DNA of 64,000 nt. Origin: CAJQPP01 sp963793465. GTDB taxonomy: Bacteria > Planctomycetota > Planctomycetia > Pirellulales > Pirellulaceae. The first letter of the stretch is position 1; every line of letters starts with the position of its first letter. Below the pieces are notes generated by a model. The model searched no databases. It saw only the letters and a program-made list of their open reading frames with translations, and was not told where the DNA came from. Positions 37,002-45,628 of the stretch are shown here, piece by piece. A program made the translations under genes and the position numbers. The stretch spans positions 558,001 to 622,000 of the forward strand of contig CAWCAJ010000012.1 of the NCBI GenBank assembly GCA_963793465.1, written 5' to 3'.

Positions 37002-39242
37002 CTATTCGCCGCCGGATTCGTCGACGGAGTCGTCCTGGGGTGCTTTCGCCATCCAGCCCTTCTCGCGTAGCATTTCGGTCAGCCAGGTGGCGTCGTCGTC
37101 CCAGCGAATGACGGGCACGATCGAGGAAAAGTCATCGGTCCAGCGGGCTCCATATTTTTCGTGCGGCCAATCCTCTTCTGCTTCCGTGACAATCCCTCGC
37201 ATAAAGGAAACAAACTCCTCGTTTTGCGTCACCAGTACCCAACTGCTGCTGTTGTAGAGGCTATCGTCGTCCGGGGCATCGTGTTCCACGAGCACCACAC
37301 GCATACCCAATTCCTCGGCCAAAATCTTGACCACATTTTCCAGGTGCAGGAACCGGTTGGAAACATGAAAGGCCAGAATGCCATGGGCCTTCAAACGCTG
37401 TTTGTAGATCTGCATGGACTCCAGGGTGAGCAGGTGAACAGGAATCGAATCGCTGGAAAAGGCATCGGCAATCAAGATGTCATACCGTCGCGGATCTTCT
37501 CGATCGACCTCCCGTTCCAGTTGCAAACGGGCGTCTCCCAACACGACCTCCGGTTCCACAGCGCAATCCTGGACATACCAAAACTGGTTCAAGGCAATAT
37601 CCAGAACCTGCGGATTGATTTCGAAATACCGCAACGTGTCTCCGGGCTCGCACCAGCTGCAGACGGTACCGACCCCCAACCCAATGGCCCCAATATCGAT
37701 TCCCCGGGGTAATCCACCGCTCTCCCGACCGGGTTGGGAATCCTGTTGCCCGCGGTCTCGAGCCGCATCTCCCAGGTACTCAATCGCCAAGCCCAGGCCA
37801 CTGTCTGGCCCATAGTAGCTGGTTGGCTTCATTCTCCAGAAGTCATCCTTGAACTGAAAACCATGCTCGATTTGCCCGTTGTTCAGTTTGCGATAGCTCT
37901 CAAAATCCTTGACCGTCAGCGTCCCGTATTCACTGCGGGTTTTCAGAAGCACGCTGTCCTGGTTATCACTTTTTACCAGCGTATTCAGGGAAGTGCCAAC
38001 AAAATAAGCCGCCAGCAGCCCCACGAACAACGTGATGGCAAACGTCAACAGCCGAACCATGTCCCATTTCCTGCCCTGATCGGTGGCACGTATCTGAATT
38101 CCATAGGCGATCAGGCAACAGACAATCGCCGCAATCAACCCGATTTGAAACTCGTAGTAACCCTTGAAAATGCGTGGGGCCAAAACCGCAACCACGACGC
38201 CACCCAAAGCGCCGCCGATGGCCACCAGCAAATAGAACATGGTCAAATGTCGGGCGGGCGGTTTGATTCTCGCCAACTCGCCATGACAACACATTGATGC
38301 TCCAAAGCACACGGCCGAGTAACCGACGACCTGCATGGCAATCGGCACATCCACACCTGCCTCCAGCACAAAACCCGAGAACACGGCGGCCACCAGGAAG
38401 ATCCCAAAGAACACGGGACGCACGTACCAACGCTCGTGATCGAAACAGATGATAAATGAGATCAAGTACAGGCTCAGAGGAACAATCCACAGGAATGGTA
38501 ACGACCCGACCTCCTGGGTCATCAGGTTGGTGGTCGCCAGCAACTGCACGGAGGCCAGCATGGGCAGGACCAACCAGAGGCAGACCCTCAACCCGCCAGG
38601 CCGAGCCTCCATCGGTTCCTCGGTACCCAGGGCTGCCGCATTCACTCGTTCACTGGAACCAGGGCTTTTCACCAACAACCTGCCGGACGCCCAGGCCGAC
38701 ACCGCAAACAGCCCAAACCCAATCGACCAGAACCAGGACTGGGCGTTGAGTGTCAGGTACCGTTCGAAAACAAAGGGGTAGCTGATCAGAGCCGTCAAAG
38801 AGGCCAGGTTGGAAAGCGCAAAAAGCCGGAATGGTGACCGGTCCGGATGCGTTTGGCTCTGCCAGGCCTGGATCAGGGGTCCAGTGGTGGACAACAGAAA
38901 AAAGGGCAGCCCCACGGAAACGGCCAGCAAAGCCAGGATTCGCACCGTGGGCAGGGTTCCATCCAGCGGCTTCCAATAATCCGTCGGTTTGACAGGGAGC
39001 AACAGGATCGCCACCCCCAACAACAGGCTATGCAGGATCCACTGTTGTCGGGGACTCAGACGTTGCGTCACAAAATGGGAATAGGCATAGCCCATCACGA
39101 GGGCCGACTGAAAGAACAGCATGCAGGTTGTCCAAACCAGGGACGATCCGCCGAACCAGGGCAGAATAAACCGCGCGACCATGGGTTGTACCTGAAAGAG
39201 CAGAAAAGCGCTCACAAATATCGTCGCCGCATATCGAATCAT
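37002..39242 (-). CDS. Fused membrane / spermidine-synthase-like protein
   Basis: The 746-aa protein has a membrane N-terminal half with about 10-12 helices (ATIFVSAFLLFQVQPMVA, then many repeats). The C-terminal domain is spermidine-synthase-like, with a SAM-binding GLGVGT, an acidic residue after a beta strand (YFEINP), and DAR and ADAFSSDSIPVHL motifs. Fusions of this kind are common in bacteria and usually lack proof of polyamine synthesis. I chose the ATG at 39242; the frame runs back to 39347 but has no ribosome site there. A tandem repeat begins just past its stop. Confidence 0.82.
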   Translation of the reverse strand: MIRYAATIFVSAFLLFQVQPMVARFILPWFGGSSLVWTTCMLFFQSALVMGYAYSHFVTQRLSPRQQWILHSLLLGVAILLLPVKPTDYWKPLDGTLPTVRILALLAVSVGLPFFLLSTTGPLIQAWQSQTHPDRSPFRLFALSNLASLTALISYPFVFERYLTLNAQSWFWSIGFGLFAVSAWASGRLLVKSPGSSERVNAAALGTEEPMEARPGGLRVCLWLVLPMLASVQLLATTNLMTQEVGSLPFLWIVPLSLYLISFIICFDHERWYVRPVFFGIFLVAAVFSGFVLEAGVDVPIAMQVVGYSAVCFGASMCCHGELARIKPPARHLTMFYLLVAIGGALGGVVVAVLAPRIFKGYYEFQIGLIAAIVCCLIAYGIQIRATDQGRKWDMVRLLTFAITLFVGLLAAYFVGTSLNTLVKSDNQDSVLLKTRSEYGTLTVKDFESYRKLNNGQIEHGFQFKDDFWRMKPTSYYGPDSGLGLAIEYLGDAARDRGQQDSQPGRESGGLPRGIDIGAIGLGVGTVCSWCEPGDTLRYFEINPQVLDIALNQFWYVQDCAVEPEVVLGDARLQLEREVDREDPRRYDILIADAFSSDSIPVHLLTLESMQIYKQRLKAHGILAFHVSNRFLHLENVVKILAEELGMRVVLVEHDAPDDDSLYNSSSWVLVTQNEEFVSFMRGIVTEAEEDWPHEKYGARWTDDFSSIVPVIRWDDDATWLTEMLREKGWMAKAPQDDSVDESGGE

Positions 39243-39301
39243 GCTGCCAGGTTCTTTCTGATATCGCGACTGGTGCAGGTTGTCATCATGTCGCAAGGGT
39301 A

Positions 39302-39331
39302 CAGTTGACGAACCTTCAGTTGACGAACCAT
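39302..39331. repeat. 15-bp direct tandem duplication
   Basis: cagttgacgaacctt is followed directly by cagttgacgaaccat. It lies about 60 bases upstream of the spermidine-synthase-like gene start. Confidence 0.85.
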
Positions 39332-39435
39332 GAGACGCTGAAGCCAAATGCTAACATAACGGGAATCAACATAGAATGCGTTGCGAGGGGCCCGCAATTA
39401 ATCTCCAGCGACGTGATATTCGCTGCAACCCAAAT

Positions 39436-39465
39436 GAAAACGCCGCTCAAAGGAGCGGCGTTTTC
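39436..39465. terminator. Bidirectional Rho-independent terminator hairpin
   Basis: GAAAACGCCGCTC and GAGCGGCGTTTTC pair over 13 bp around a 4-base loop, and the outer pairs give an A-run on one side and a T-run on the other. On the minus strand it can end the transcript of the 39755-40315 gene before the next leftward gene. Confidence 0.85.
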
Positions 39466-39721
39466 TATGGAATGCGGTCGCAAGTCCTCATTGTCCAGAT
39501 CGACGAAGAGGGAGGAAATGCGAAACCCGCGATAATATTGGCGGGATGAGCGGGCGGCCTGACGGCGGATAAATGAAAAGTTAAAAGGCCTCGTGCCCGC
39601 TCACAACAATACCCATGTAGCAATCGTTGTGCCACGACGGCCATTCTCAAGAATTGGACGTAAGGCCCGAGAAAACACTGGTTGGAAAAGGGACGACTCA
39701 GAAAGCGGTAAACATTCCGTT

Positions 39722-39749
39722 TCATTTTGAGACTGAAATCTCAAAATGA
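39722..39749 (-). other. Perfect hairpin immediately downstream of a stop codon
   Basis: TCATTTTGAGA and TCTCAAAATGA form an 11-bp stem around a 6-base loop. It sits 5 bases past the stop of the 39755 gene. It has no U-run, so it may stabilise the mRNA end or act with the downstream terminator. Confidence 0.5.
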
Positions 39750-39754
39750 GTCAA

Positions 39755-40315
39755 CTATTTACCATTTCCCTGGTCGCGAATGGTTCGGGGATCGCGAGTC
39801 ATCATGTCGCGGCTGCTGGGAATGGCCTCGAGTCGCACACCGCCGTTATCGTAAAGAACCGAAAGGGCGGCGACTTTACCCGTATTGCCATCTCCTACAT
39901 AAACCACCGAATCGCCAACCCGGGCTCCGCCTGATCGTCCTGCACGAATATTCAGGATCCCGGTACACATGATGTAGTCGGCCTCGCCTTCCACATTCAA
40001 TAACTGGGAGACGTTCAGTGGCTGGGATCGGGAAAGCGTGCCCACGCGGGGGTTGAGAATCCAACAGAACAGATCGCCGGTCAGGTGGTCGAGCGCAAAC
40101 ACGCCTTCGATCCCTTCTTCGATCCGGCCTGTGGCCAACGACATCTGCTTGCCGCCACTGGCACTCTCCCAGGCCATCCAGGGCGGGTTTGCCAGAGCAG
40201 TTGATTCCAGTCCGGGTTGCAGCCCACCTCGGCCAGCCAAAAATCCAATCGCGACAAAAGCGAACAGGACGCCGCTGGTAATCAGGAATCTGGCAAAATT
40301 GCTTGGCGTGCTCAT
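39755..40315 (-). CDS. Membrane-anchored hypothetical protein
   Basis: The 186-aa protein has one N-terminal hydrophobic segment (LITSGVLFAFVAIGFLAG), an anchor or signal sequence, and then a soluble domain that I do not recognise (WMAWESASGGKQMSLATG, LDHLTGDLFCWILNP). Gly-rich beta-type segments follow. The ATG at 40315 has GAGG 6 bases upstream; the longer frame to 40408 is not needed. It is probably a conserved planctomycete protein. A hairpin lies just past its stop. Confidence 0.65.
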   Translation of the reverse strand: MSTPSNFARFLITSGVLFAFVAIGFLAGRGGLQPGLESTALANPPWMAWESASGGKQMSLATGRIEEGIEGVFALDHLTGDLFCWILNPRVGTLSRSQPLNVSQLLNVEGEADYIMCTGILNIRAGRSGGARVGDSVVYVGDGNTGKVAALSVLYDNGGVRLEAIPSSRDMMTRDPRTIRDQGNGK

Positions 40316-40631
40316 TGGAAACCTCGGTTGGTTGGTAGTTGGCCCCGTAACTGGTTGGTCTGCGGTAAGCCTGCGAGACGGTTCGCTCTGCTCCTGGCGG
40401 TGCCTCATTCACTGACGACTTCACGATTGTACGTCAGCCAGCAATTCAAGAGCAACGTCGCAGTCGAGTTTTGCTTGCTTTTTTGAGGCGAAAAGGCTGG
40501 CAGGACTGCAGAACCAGCGAATTTGAAACACTCCTTGATTTCAGCCCTGCCGGGATTGGTCTAGAATCGGAACTGCCAAGTGGCAGCTTATTCGAGGCTG
40601 GTTCATTAAACATTCCCACTCCCCGAGACAC
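40316..40631. other. Intergenic region upstream of the ThuA gene
   Basis: No gene is visible. A TAGAAT at 40562-40567 with TTTCAG at 40539-40544 (17-base spacer) is a possible weak promoter for the ThuA gene. Confidence 0.3.
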
Positions 40632-41567
40632 GTGATGTGCAGACCCCGTTACCGAAACGCCGGTTTCCGCCTGATTAACTTCACAACCCTGCTGCTGTTG
40701 CTGACGCTGGTCGTGGGCAGTTCTCTGTCGGCACAACCTCCCAAGCTCAAGGCGTTGATCGTCGATGGGCAGAATAATCATGGCAACTGGCCGCAAACAA
40801 CGGAGCTGATGCAGCACTGGCTGCAGGACAGCGGGCGTTTCCAAGTGGAGGTGGCGCGGACCACTGAGCAGGGCGTTGACGAGGACTTCGCGCCCCGCTT
40901 TTCGGATTATCAAGTCGTGATCAGCAATTACAACGGAGCGGAATGGAGTGCCAAAACCAAACAGGCCTTTGTGGATTTCGTTCGCGAAGGTGGCGGTTTT
41001 GTGACCGTGCATGCCGCCGACAATGCCTTTCCGAACTGGCGGGAGTACAACGAGATGATCGGTCTGGGTGGCTGGGGAGGCCGCAACCAGGACAGCGGCC
41101 CCTACGTTTACTTTGATGAATCCAAGCAAGCGATTGTCCAGGATCCCAGTGATGGCCAAGGAGGCAGCCACGGGCGGGAACACCCATTTCGTGTCGTCAT
41201 CCGAAACCATGATCACCCCATTACCGCCGGAATGCCCGGGGCATGGATGCATGTCAAGGACGAACTCTACGATCGACTGCGAGGTCCTGCCGAGAACATG
41301 ACCGTTCTGGCAACGGCCTTTTCCGACCCCGAAACCGGTGGTTCGGGGCGGCATGAACCGATGATGATGACCGTATCGTTCGGCAAGGGCAGGGTTTTTC
41401 ATCTACCTTTGGGACACAGCAACGAATCACAACAATGCACTGGATTTATCACCGCACTGACCCGCGGCGCCGAATGGGCGGCGACCGGCGAGGTCACATT
41501 GGACGTCCCCGAAGACTTTCCCGGCATGGACGCCACGAAAAGCCGTGTTTTTGAATTCGACCGGTAA
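40632..41567 (+). CDS. Secreted ThuA-domain protein
   Basis: The 311-aa protein has a signal peptide (TTLLLLLTLVVGSSLSA), then the ThuA-like (glutamine-amidotransferase-related) fold with ALIVDGQNNHGNW, VEVARTTEQGVDEDF, GGGFVTVHAADNAF and FGKGRVFHLPLGHS. ThuA proteins are linked to carbohydrate metabolism and are common in planctomycetes. The GTG at 40632 or ATG at 40635 is the start. The promoter of the next operon begins about 100 bases after the stop, so it may be a separate unit. Confidence 0.9.
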   Translation: MMCRPRYRNAGFRLINFTTLLLLLTLVVGSSLSAQPPKLKALIVDGQNNHGNWPQTTELMQHWLQDSGRFQVEVARTTEQGVDEDFAPRFSDYQVVISNYNGAEWSAKTKQAFVDFVREGGGFVTVHAADNAFPNWREYNEMIGLGGWGGRNQDSGPYVYFDESKQAIVQDPSDGQGGSHGREHPFRVVIRNHDHPITAGMPGAWMHVKDELYDRLRGPAENMTVLATAFSDPETGGSGRHEPMMMTVSFGKGRVFHLPLGHSNESQQCTGFITALTRGAEWAATGEVTLDVPEDFPGMDATKSRVFEFDR

Positions 41568-41668
41568 ACGGAGCCACGGGGCCAACCCGGGCGACCGTTC
41601 GCCAGTCCCCGCGCTCGAAATCGCACGTAAGACGTTAAACAGCATACGTTTGCATCACAACCCGCGCG

Positions 41669-41697
41669 TTGACGTTGTATTCCACCCCGTTTAAACT
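41669..41697 (+). promoter_or_regulatory. Sigma-70-type promoter of the DUF1501 operon with palindrome
   Basis: TTGACG (41669-41674) and TAAACT (41692-41697) are separated by exactly 17 bases and match the consensus at 5/6 and 4/6 positions. The -10 element lies within the near-palindrome CCCCGTTTAAACTGGGG (41685-41701), whose inner 8 bases are a perfect palindrome, so a repressor may bind there. Transcription would begin near 41704, about 80 bases before the first gene. Confidence 0.6.
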
Positions 41698-41785
41698 GGG
41701 GTCATCTTTGGTAACCGTTCGAACTGAACCGGCTGCGAGGGACAGCAGGCCCATGCTGTGCTGCAGCCCAGGGAGCAAGCATTTC

Positions 41786-43093
41786 ATGAAGTGCGCAGGA
41801 AATTCGCTGAGCCGAAGAAGTCTCTTGACCGTTGGCGCCCTTGGCGGGATCGGATTGACGCTGACCGACTTTTTCCGTCTGCAGCAGGTTCGGGCTGCGG
41901 AACAGCCCACCGCCAGCGGGACGGGCACAGCCCAGTCGGTCATTTTCATTTATCTGCCGGGGGGTATGGCTCAGCAGGAAACCTTTGACCCCAAGCCCTT
42001 CGCACCGCTGGAGTACCGAGGACCTTTGAACAGCATTGAAACCAATGTGACCGGTGTTCGGGTGGGTCAGTATTTGCCACGCACGGCCCAGGTGATGGAC
42101 AAGATCACCTTGATTCGATCGATGACTCATGGCGAAGCCGCTCACGAGCGGGGGACGCATAACATGTTTACCGGTTATCGACCCAGCCCGGCTTTGCAGT
42201 ATCCCAGCATTGGCAGCGTTATTTCGCATGAATTTGGACCTCGCAACAACCTGCCACCCTACGTGTGTATTCCCAACCAACCCAACACGTACGCCGGGCC
42301 AGGGTATTTGAACGACTCGTTTGCGGGATTCAGTATCGGTGATGATCCGGCACGAAACGGATTCCGCGTCCGCGACCTGCAAATCCCCGATGGCCTGGAC
42401 GAAACCCGATTTGTCAAACGACGCAAACTGCTGGAACAGGTCAATCAGCACTTTCGTCAGCGGGAAAACGACCCCAGCTTGCAGGCCGTCGACACATTTT
42501 ACGAGCGGGCTTACAGCCTGGTCAGCTCGCAGGCCGCCCGCGAAGCCTTTGACATCGAAAAGGAAGACGCGGCAATGCGGGACGCGTACGGCCGCAATAC
42601 TGCCGGAGCGAGGATGTTGCTGTCCCGTCGTTTGATCGAAGCCGGTGTGCGGTTTGTCACGCTGACTTACGGCGGTTGGGATATGCATGACAATATTCAG
42701 CAAGGGATGGAACGCACGTTGCCGGCCTTTGATCAGGGTTACGCTCAGCTGATTACCGACCTGGACCAAAGGGGCCTGTTGGATTCCACCCTGGTTTGTG
42801 TTGCCACCGAGTTTGGTCGGACTCCCAAAGTGAACGGCACGGGTGGACGTGATCACTGGCCCAAGGTGTTCAGCATCAGCATGGCGGGCGGCGGAATCAA
42901 ACGGGGCCTGGTGTACGGAAAGTCGAATGCGACCGCCAGTGAACCCGAAGATGCCCCCCTGAGCGTCGAGGACTGGGCTACCACGCTGTATCACTGTCTG
43001 GGAATCGAGGCCGGCAAGGAGTTGATAGCACCCGGCAATCGACCCATCGAAATTGTCAATGGTGGCAAGGTCATTCAGGAACTGCTGGTGTGA
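41786..43093 (+). CDS. DUF1501 family protein (Tat-exported)
   Basis: The 435-aa protein has a Tat-type signal (SRRSLLTVGALGGIGLTL) and the DUF1501 core LPGGMAQQETFDPKPF, MTHGEAAHERGTHNMF, GGWDMHDN and TEFGRTPKVNGTGGRDHWPK. It is the first gene of a four-gene operon. I took the ATG at 41786 with GGGAG 10 bases upstream; the longer frame starts inside the promoter region. The fold is sulfatase/phosphatase-like, with function unknown. Confidence 0.92.
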   Translation: MKCAGNSLSRRSLLTVGALGGIGLTLTDFFRLQQVRAAEQPTASGTGTAQSVIFIYLPGGMAQQETFDPKPFAPLEYRGPLNSIETNVTGVRVGQYLPRTAQVMDKITLIRSMTHGEAAHERGTHNMFTGYRPSPALQYPSIGSVISHEFGPRNNLPPYVCIPNQPNTYAGPGYLNDSFAGFSIGDDPARNGFRVRDLQIPDGLDETRFVKRRKLLEQVNQHFRQRENDPSLQAVDTFYERAYSLVSSQAAREAFDIEKEDAAMRDAYGRNTAGARMLLSRRLIEAGVRFVTLTYGGWDMHDNIQQGMERTLPAFDQGYAQLITDLDQRGLLDSTLVCVATEFGRTPKVNGTGGRDHWPKVFSISMAGGGIKRGLVYGKSNATASEPEDAPLSVEDWATTLYHCLGIEAGKELIAPGNRPIEIVNGGKVIQELLV

Positions 43094-43168
43094 CGCCTGC
43101 CACCCCTGCCGCTGCCGGCACCCACCTGGTCGGCGACCCACCCCTTCCCTGCACCCCCGCTTAACAAC

Positions 43169-45628
43169 ATGTTTTTCGCAAGCCGCTCAGCTCGATCTGG
43201 CAGCCCGACACCAGGGCTGTCGGGTTGGCAAACCTTGACGATCCTGGCGTTGGCCATCCTGGCAACTGCTCCGGCGGTGGCTTCTTCGCCCCAACTCAAC
43301 AACATCATGCCCCGCGGCGTCCAGCGTGGTCACGAACATGTCCTGACCTTTTCGGGGGCTCGCCTGCAGGAGACTCAGGAAGTTTTCCTTTATGGGACGG
43401 GAGTGCTGGTCAAGAACATCGAACAGGTGGATGAGAACAACGTCAGGGTAACGGTCGATGTCGCCACCGATTGCCGAATGGGTGAGCACCTGGCGCAATT
43501 GAGGACCAGTTCCGGCATCTCCGAGTATCGCACTTTTTTTGTCGGGGCCCTGCCGGCCGTGGCGGAAACCGAACCCAACAACGACTTCGCCCAACCGCAA
43601 GTGCTGGAGCACAACGTCACCGTGACGGGGGTGATTACCAATGAAGACGTAGACTATTTTCAAATCCAGGCGACCGAGGGACAGCGGATATCCCTGGAAG
43701 TGGAAGCCATCCGCCTGGGAAACGAATTGTTCGATCCCTTTCTGGCAGTGTTGGACGAGAACCGCTTTGAGTTGCATGTCCAGGACGACACCCTGTTGTT
43801 GAAACAGGACTGTTTCCTTTCTTTTGTTGCCGATCGGGATGCGACCTACACGATCCTGCTGCGGGATGCCTCCTACGGTGGCAACGCGAACTGCCATTAT
43901 CGCCTGCACGTCGGTCATTTCCCCCGTCCCAGCATTGCCTTCCCGGCGGGCGGGTCGGCCGGCCAGGAAACGGAAGTGCGTCTGATGGGGGACGCCGATG
44001 GCGTCTTGAATCATCAATTCCAACCGCAACCGGAGGCAGGGTTGCGTGGAGGTTTGTTCTATCAGGATGAACGGGGCATCACACCGTCGCCGATTCCATT
44101 CCGGGTAAACGATTTGACGAATGCATTTGAATCAGAACCGAATTCCGGATTCGATAACAGCACCCTGGTCAGCTTACCGGCCGCCCTGAATGGTATTTTG
44201 CAGGAGCCTGGAGACCAGGACTGGTATCGGTTTGACTGTCTGCAGGGACAAGTCTGGGATATCGAGCTTTATGCCCAACGCATTGCCTCGCCGCTGGACG
44301 CAGCGATCAACGTATTCGGACCCGACAAGAAACACATCCAGGGCAATGACGATTCCCGCGGTGCAGACTGTTATTATCGCTTTGCGGCGCCCGCCGACGG
44401 CACCTTCTATTTGCGTGTCCGGGACCTGCTGGGACGGGGCGGCGACGAGTTCGTGTATCGAGTGGAAATTACAGCGCCAAAACCCGCCATGACCCTCTCG
44501 ATCCCGCGTATCGATCGCTATTCGCAGTACCGGCAGAGTATCTTTGTGCCCCGGGGAAATCGCTTCGCGACCTTGATCAGTGCGAGCCGTGAGAACTTCG
44601 GTGGCGAATTGAAGCTGCTCGCCGATCAATTGCCGGCCGGTCTGCAGATGCACGCGTTGCCGATGGCTGCCAACCTGGCCGTCATGCCGGTTGTGTTTGA
44701 GGCCAGCGAGGACGCGGAGCTTCACGGTCAACTCGTCGACTTCCGGGGCAGCCATGTCGACGATGAGAAACAGATCCTGGGCGGTTACCAGAATTCCGGC
44801 CTGCTGGTGCGAGGTCCGCCCAACAACACTCAGTACGTCGAGTGCCCGGTGGATCGGTTGCCAATGGCGATCATCCAGCCGCTCCCCTTCAAAATCGAAA
44901 TCGTACAACCCACCGCTCCCCTGGTACGCGATGGCAGCAAATCCATCAAGGTCGTGGTGCACCGGGATGAAGGCTTCAACCAGGCCATTACGCTGCAGTT
45001 TCCGTTTCGGCCACCCGGGGTAGGCACGCGTGGCTCCGTCCAGATTCCCGCGGACGGGAATGAAGCCTGGTACCCGCTGAACGCAAATCAAAACGCCCAA
45101 ATCCGGGAATGGCCCATCTATGTGTTGGCCAACAGCGAAGTGGCCGGTACCGCCTGGGCTTCCTCGCAGTTGGCAACCCTGGCGGTCGCAGAGCGTTTCG
45201 TTACGTTCGAAATCGCCCGGGCGGCCTGCGAGCAGGGTCAGCCCACGCAATTTGTCTGCCAAATCAACCACCTGGCACCCTTTGAAGGCAAGGCTACCGC
45301 CAAACTTCTGGGGATTCCACCGCATTGCGAAGTGCCCGAACTGGAATTTGACGCCAACACCACCGAGTTGATCTTTCCCCTGACCACCAAACCCGAAACT
45401 CCGGTTGGCAAGCATACGGGCGTGTTCTGCCAAGTGACCATCCCCTATGCCGGCGAGTTGATCGTGGCGACGGCCGGACGTTCGGAATTGCAAGTCGATC
45501 AACCCTTGCCACAGAACACAGCCGCAGCTCCCCCGGCCGCGGACGCCACTGCGGCACCCACAGAGAAACCGTTGTCGCGTCTGGAGAAGCTCCGTCAAAC
45601 GGCCCGCGCACAGAAAGGTGATCAATGA
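43169..45628 (+). CDS. Secreted protein with two PPC-like domains
   Basis: The 819-aa protein has a signal peptide (LTILALAILATAPAVA). An N-terminal Ig/IPT-like region is followed by two pre-peptidase C-terminal (PPC) modules: one from about 130 to 250 (AETEPNNDFAQPQVLEHN, VDYFQIQATEGQRI) and a second from about 315 to 435 (SEPNSGFDNSTLVSL, DQDWYRFDCLQGQ). Several beta domains follow. The C-terminus is a charged tail. There is no protease domain of its own. It overlaps the next gene by 4 bases (ATGA). Confidence 0.85.
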   Translation: MFFASRSARSGSPTPGLSGWQTLTILALAILATAPAVASSPQLNNIMPRGVQRGHEHVLTFSGARLQETQEVFLYGTGVLVKNIEQVDENNVRVTVDVATDCRMGEHLAQLRTSSGISEYRTFFVGALPAVAETEPNNDFAQPQVLEHNVTVTGVITNEDVDYFQIQATEGQRISLEVEAIRLGNELFDPFLAVLDENRFELHVQDDTLLLKQDCFLSFVADRDATYTILLRDASYGGNANCHYRLHVGHFPRPSIAFPAGGSAGQETEVRLMGDADGVLNHQFQPQPEAGLRGGLFYQDERGITPSPIPFRVNDLTNAFESEPNSGFDNSTLVSLPAALNGILQEPGDQDWYRFDCLQGQVWDIELYAQRIASPLDAAINVFGPDKKHIQGNDDSRGADCYYRFAAPADGTFYLRVRDLLGRGGDEFVYRVEITAPKPAMTLSIPRIDRYSQYRQSIFVPRGNRFATLISASRENFGGELKLLADQLPAGLQMHALPMAANLAVMPVVFEASEDAELHGQLVDFRGSHVDDEKQILGGYQNSGLLVRGPPNNTQYVECPVDRLPMAIIQPLPFKIEIVQPTAPLVRDGSKSIKVVVHRDEGFNQAITLQFPFRPPGVGTRGSVQIPADGNEAWYPLNANQNAQIREWPIYVLANSEVAGTAWASSQLATLAVAERFVTFEIARAACEQGQPTQFVCQINHLAPFEGKATAKLLGIPPHCEVPELEFDANTTELIFPLTTKPETPVGKHTGVFCQVTIPYAGELIVATAGRSELQVDQPLPQNTAAAPPAADATAAPTEKPLSRLEKLRQTARAQKGDQ

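Larger units (their letters stand above)
39243..39754. other. Non-coding region between leftward genes
   Basis: No gene is seen. It holds a 15-bp direct duplication (39302-39331, cagttgacgaaccTT / cagttgacgaaccAT), a strong bidirectional terminator hairpin, and a second hairpin next to the stop at 39755; the latter two are listed separately. Confidence 0.5.
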
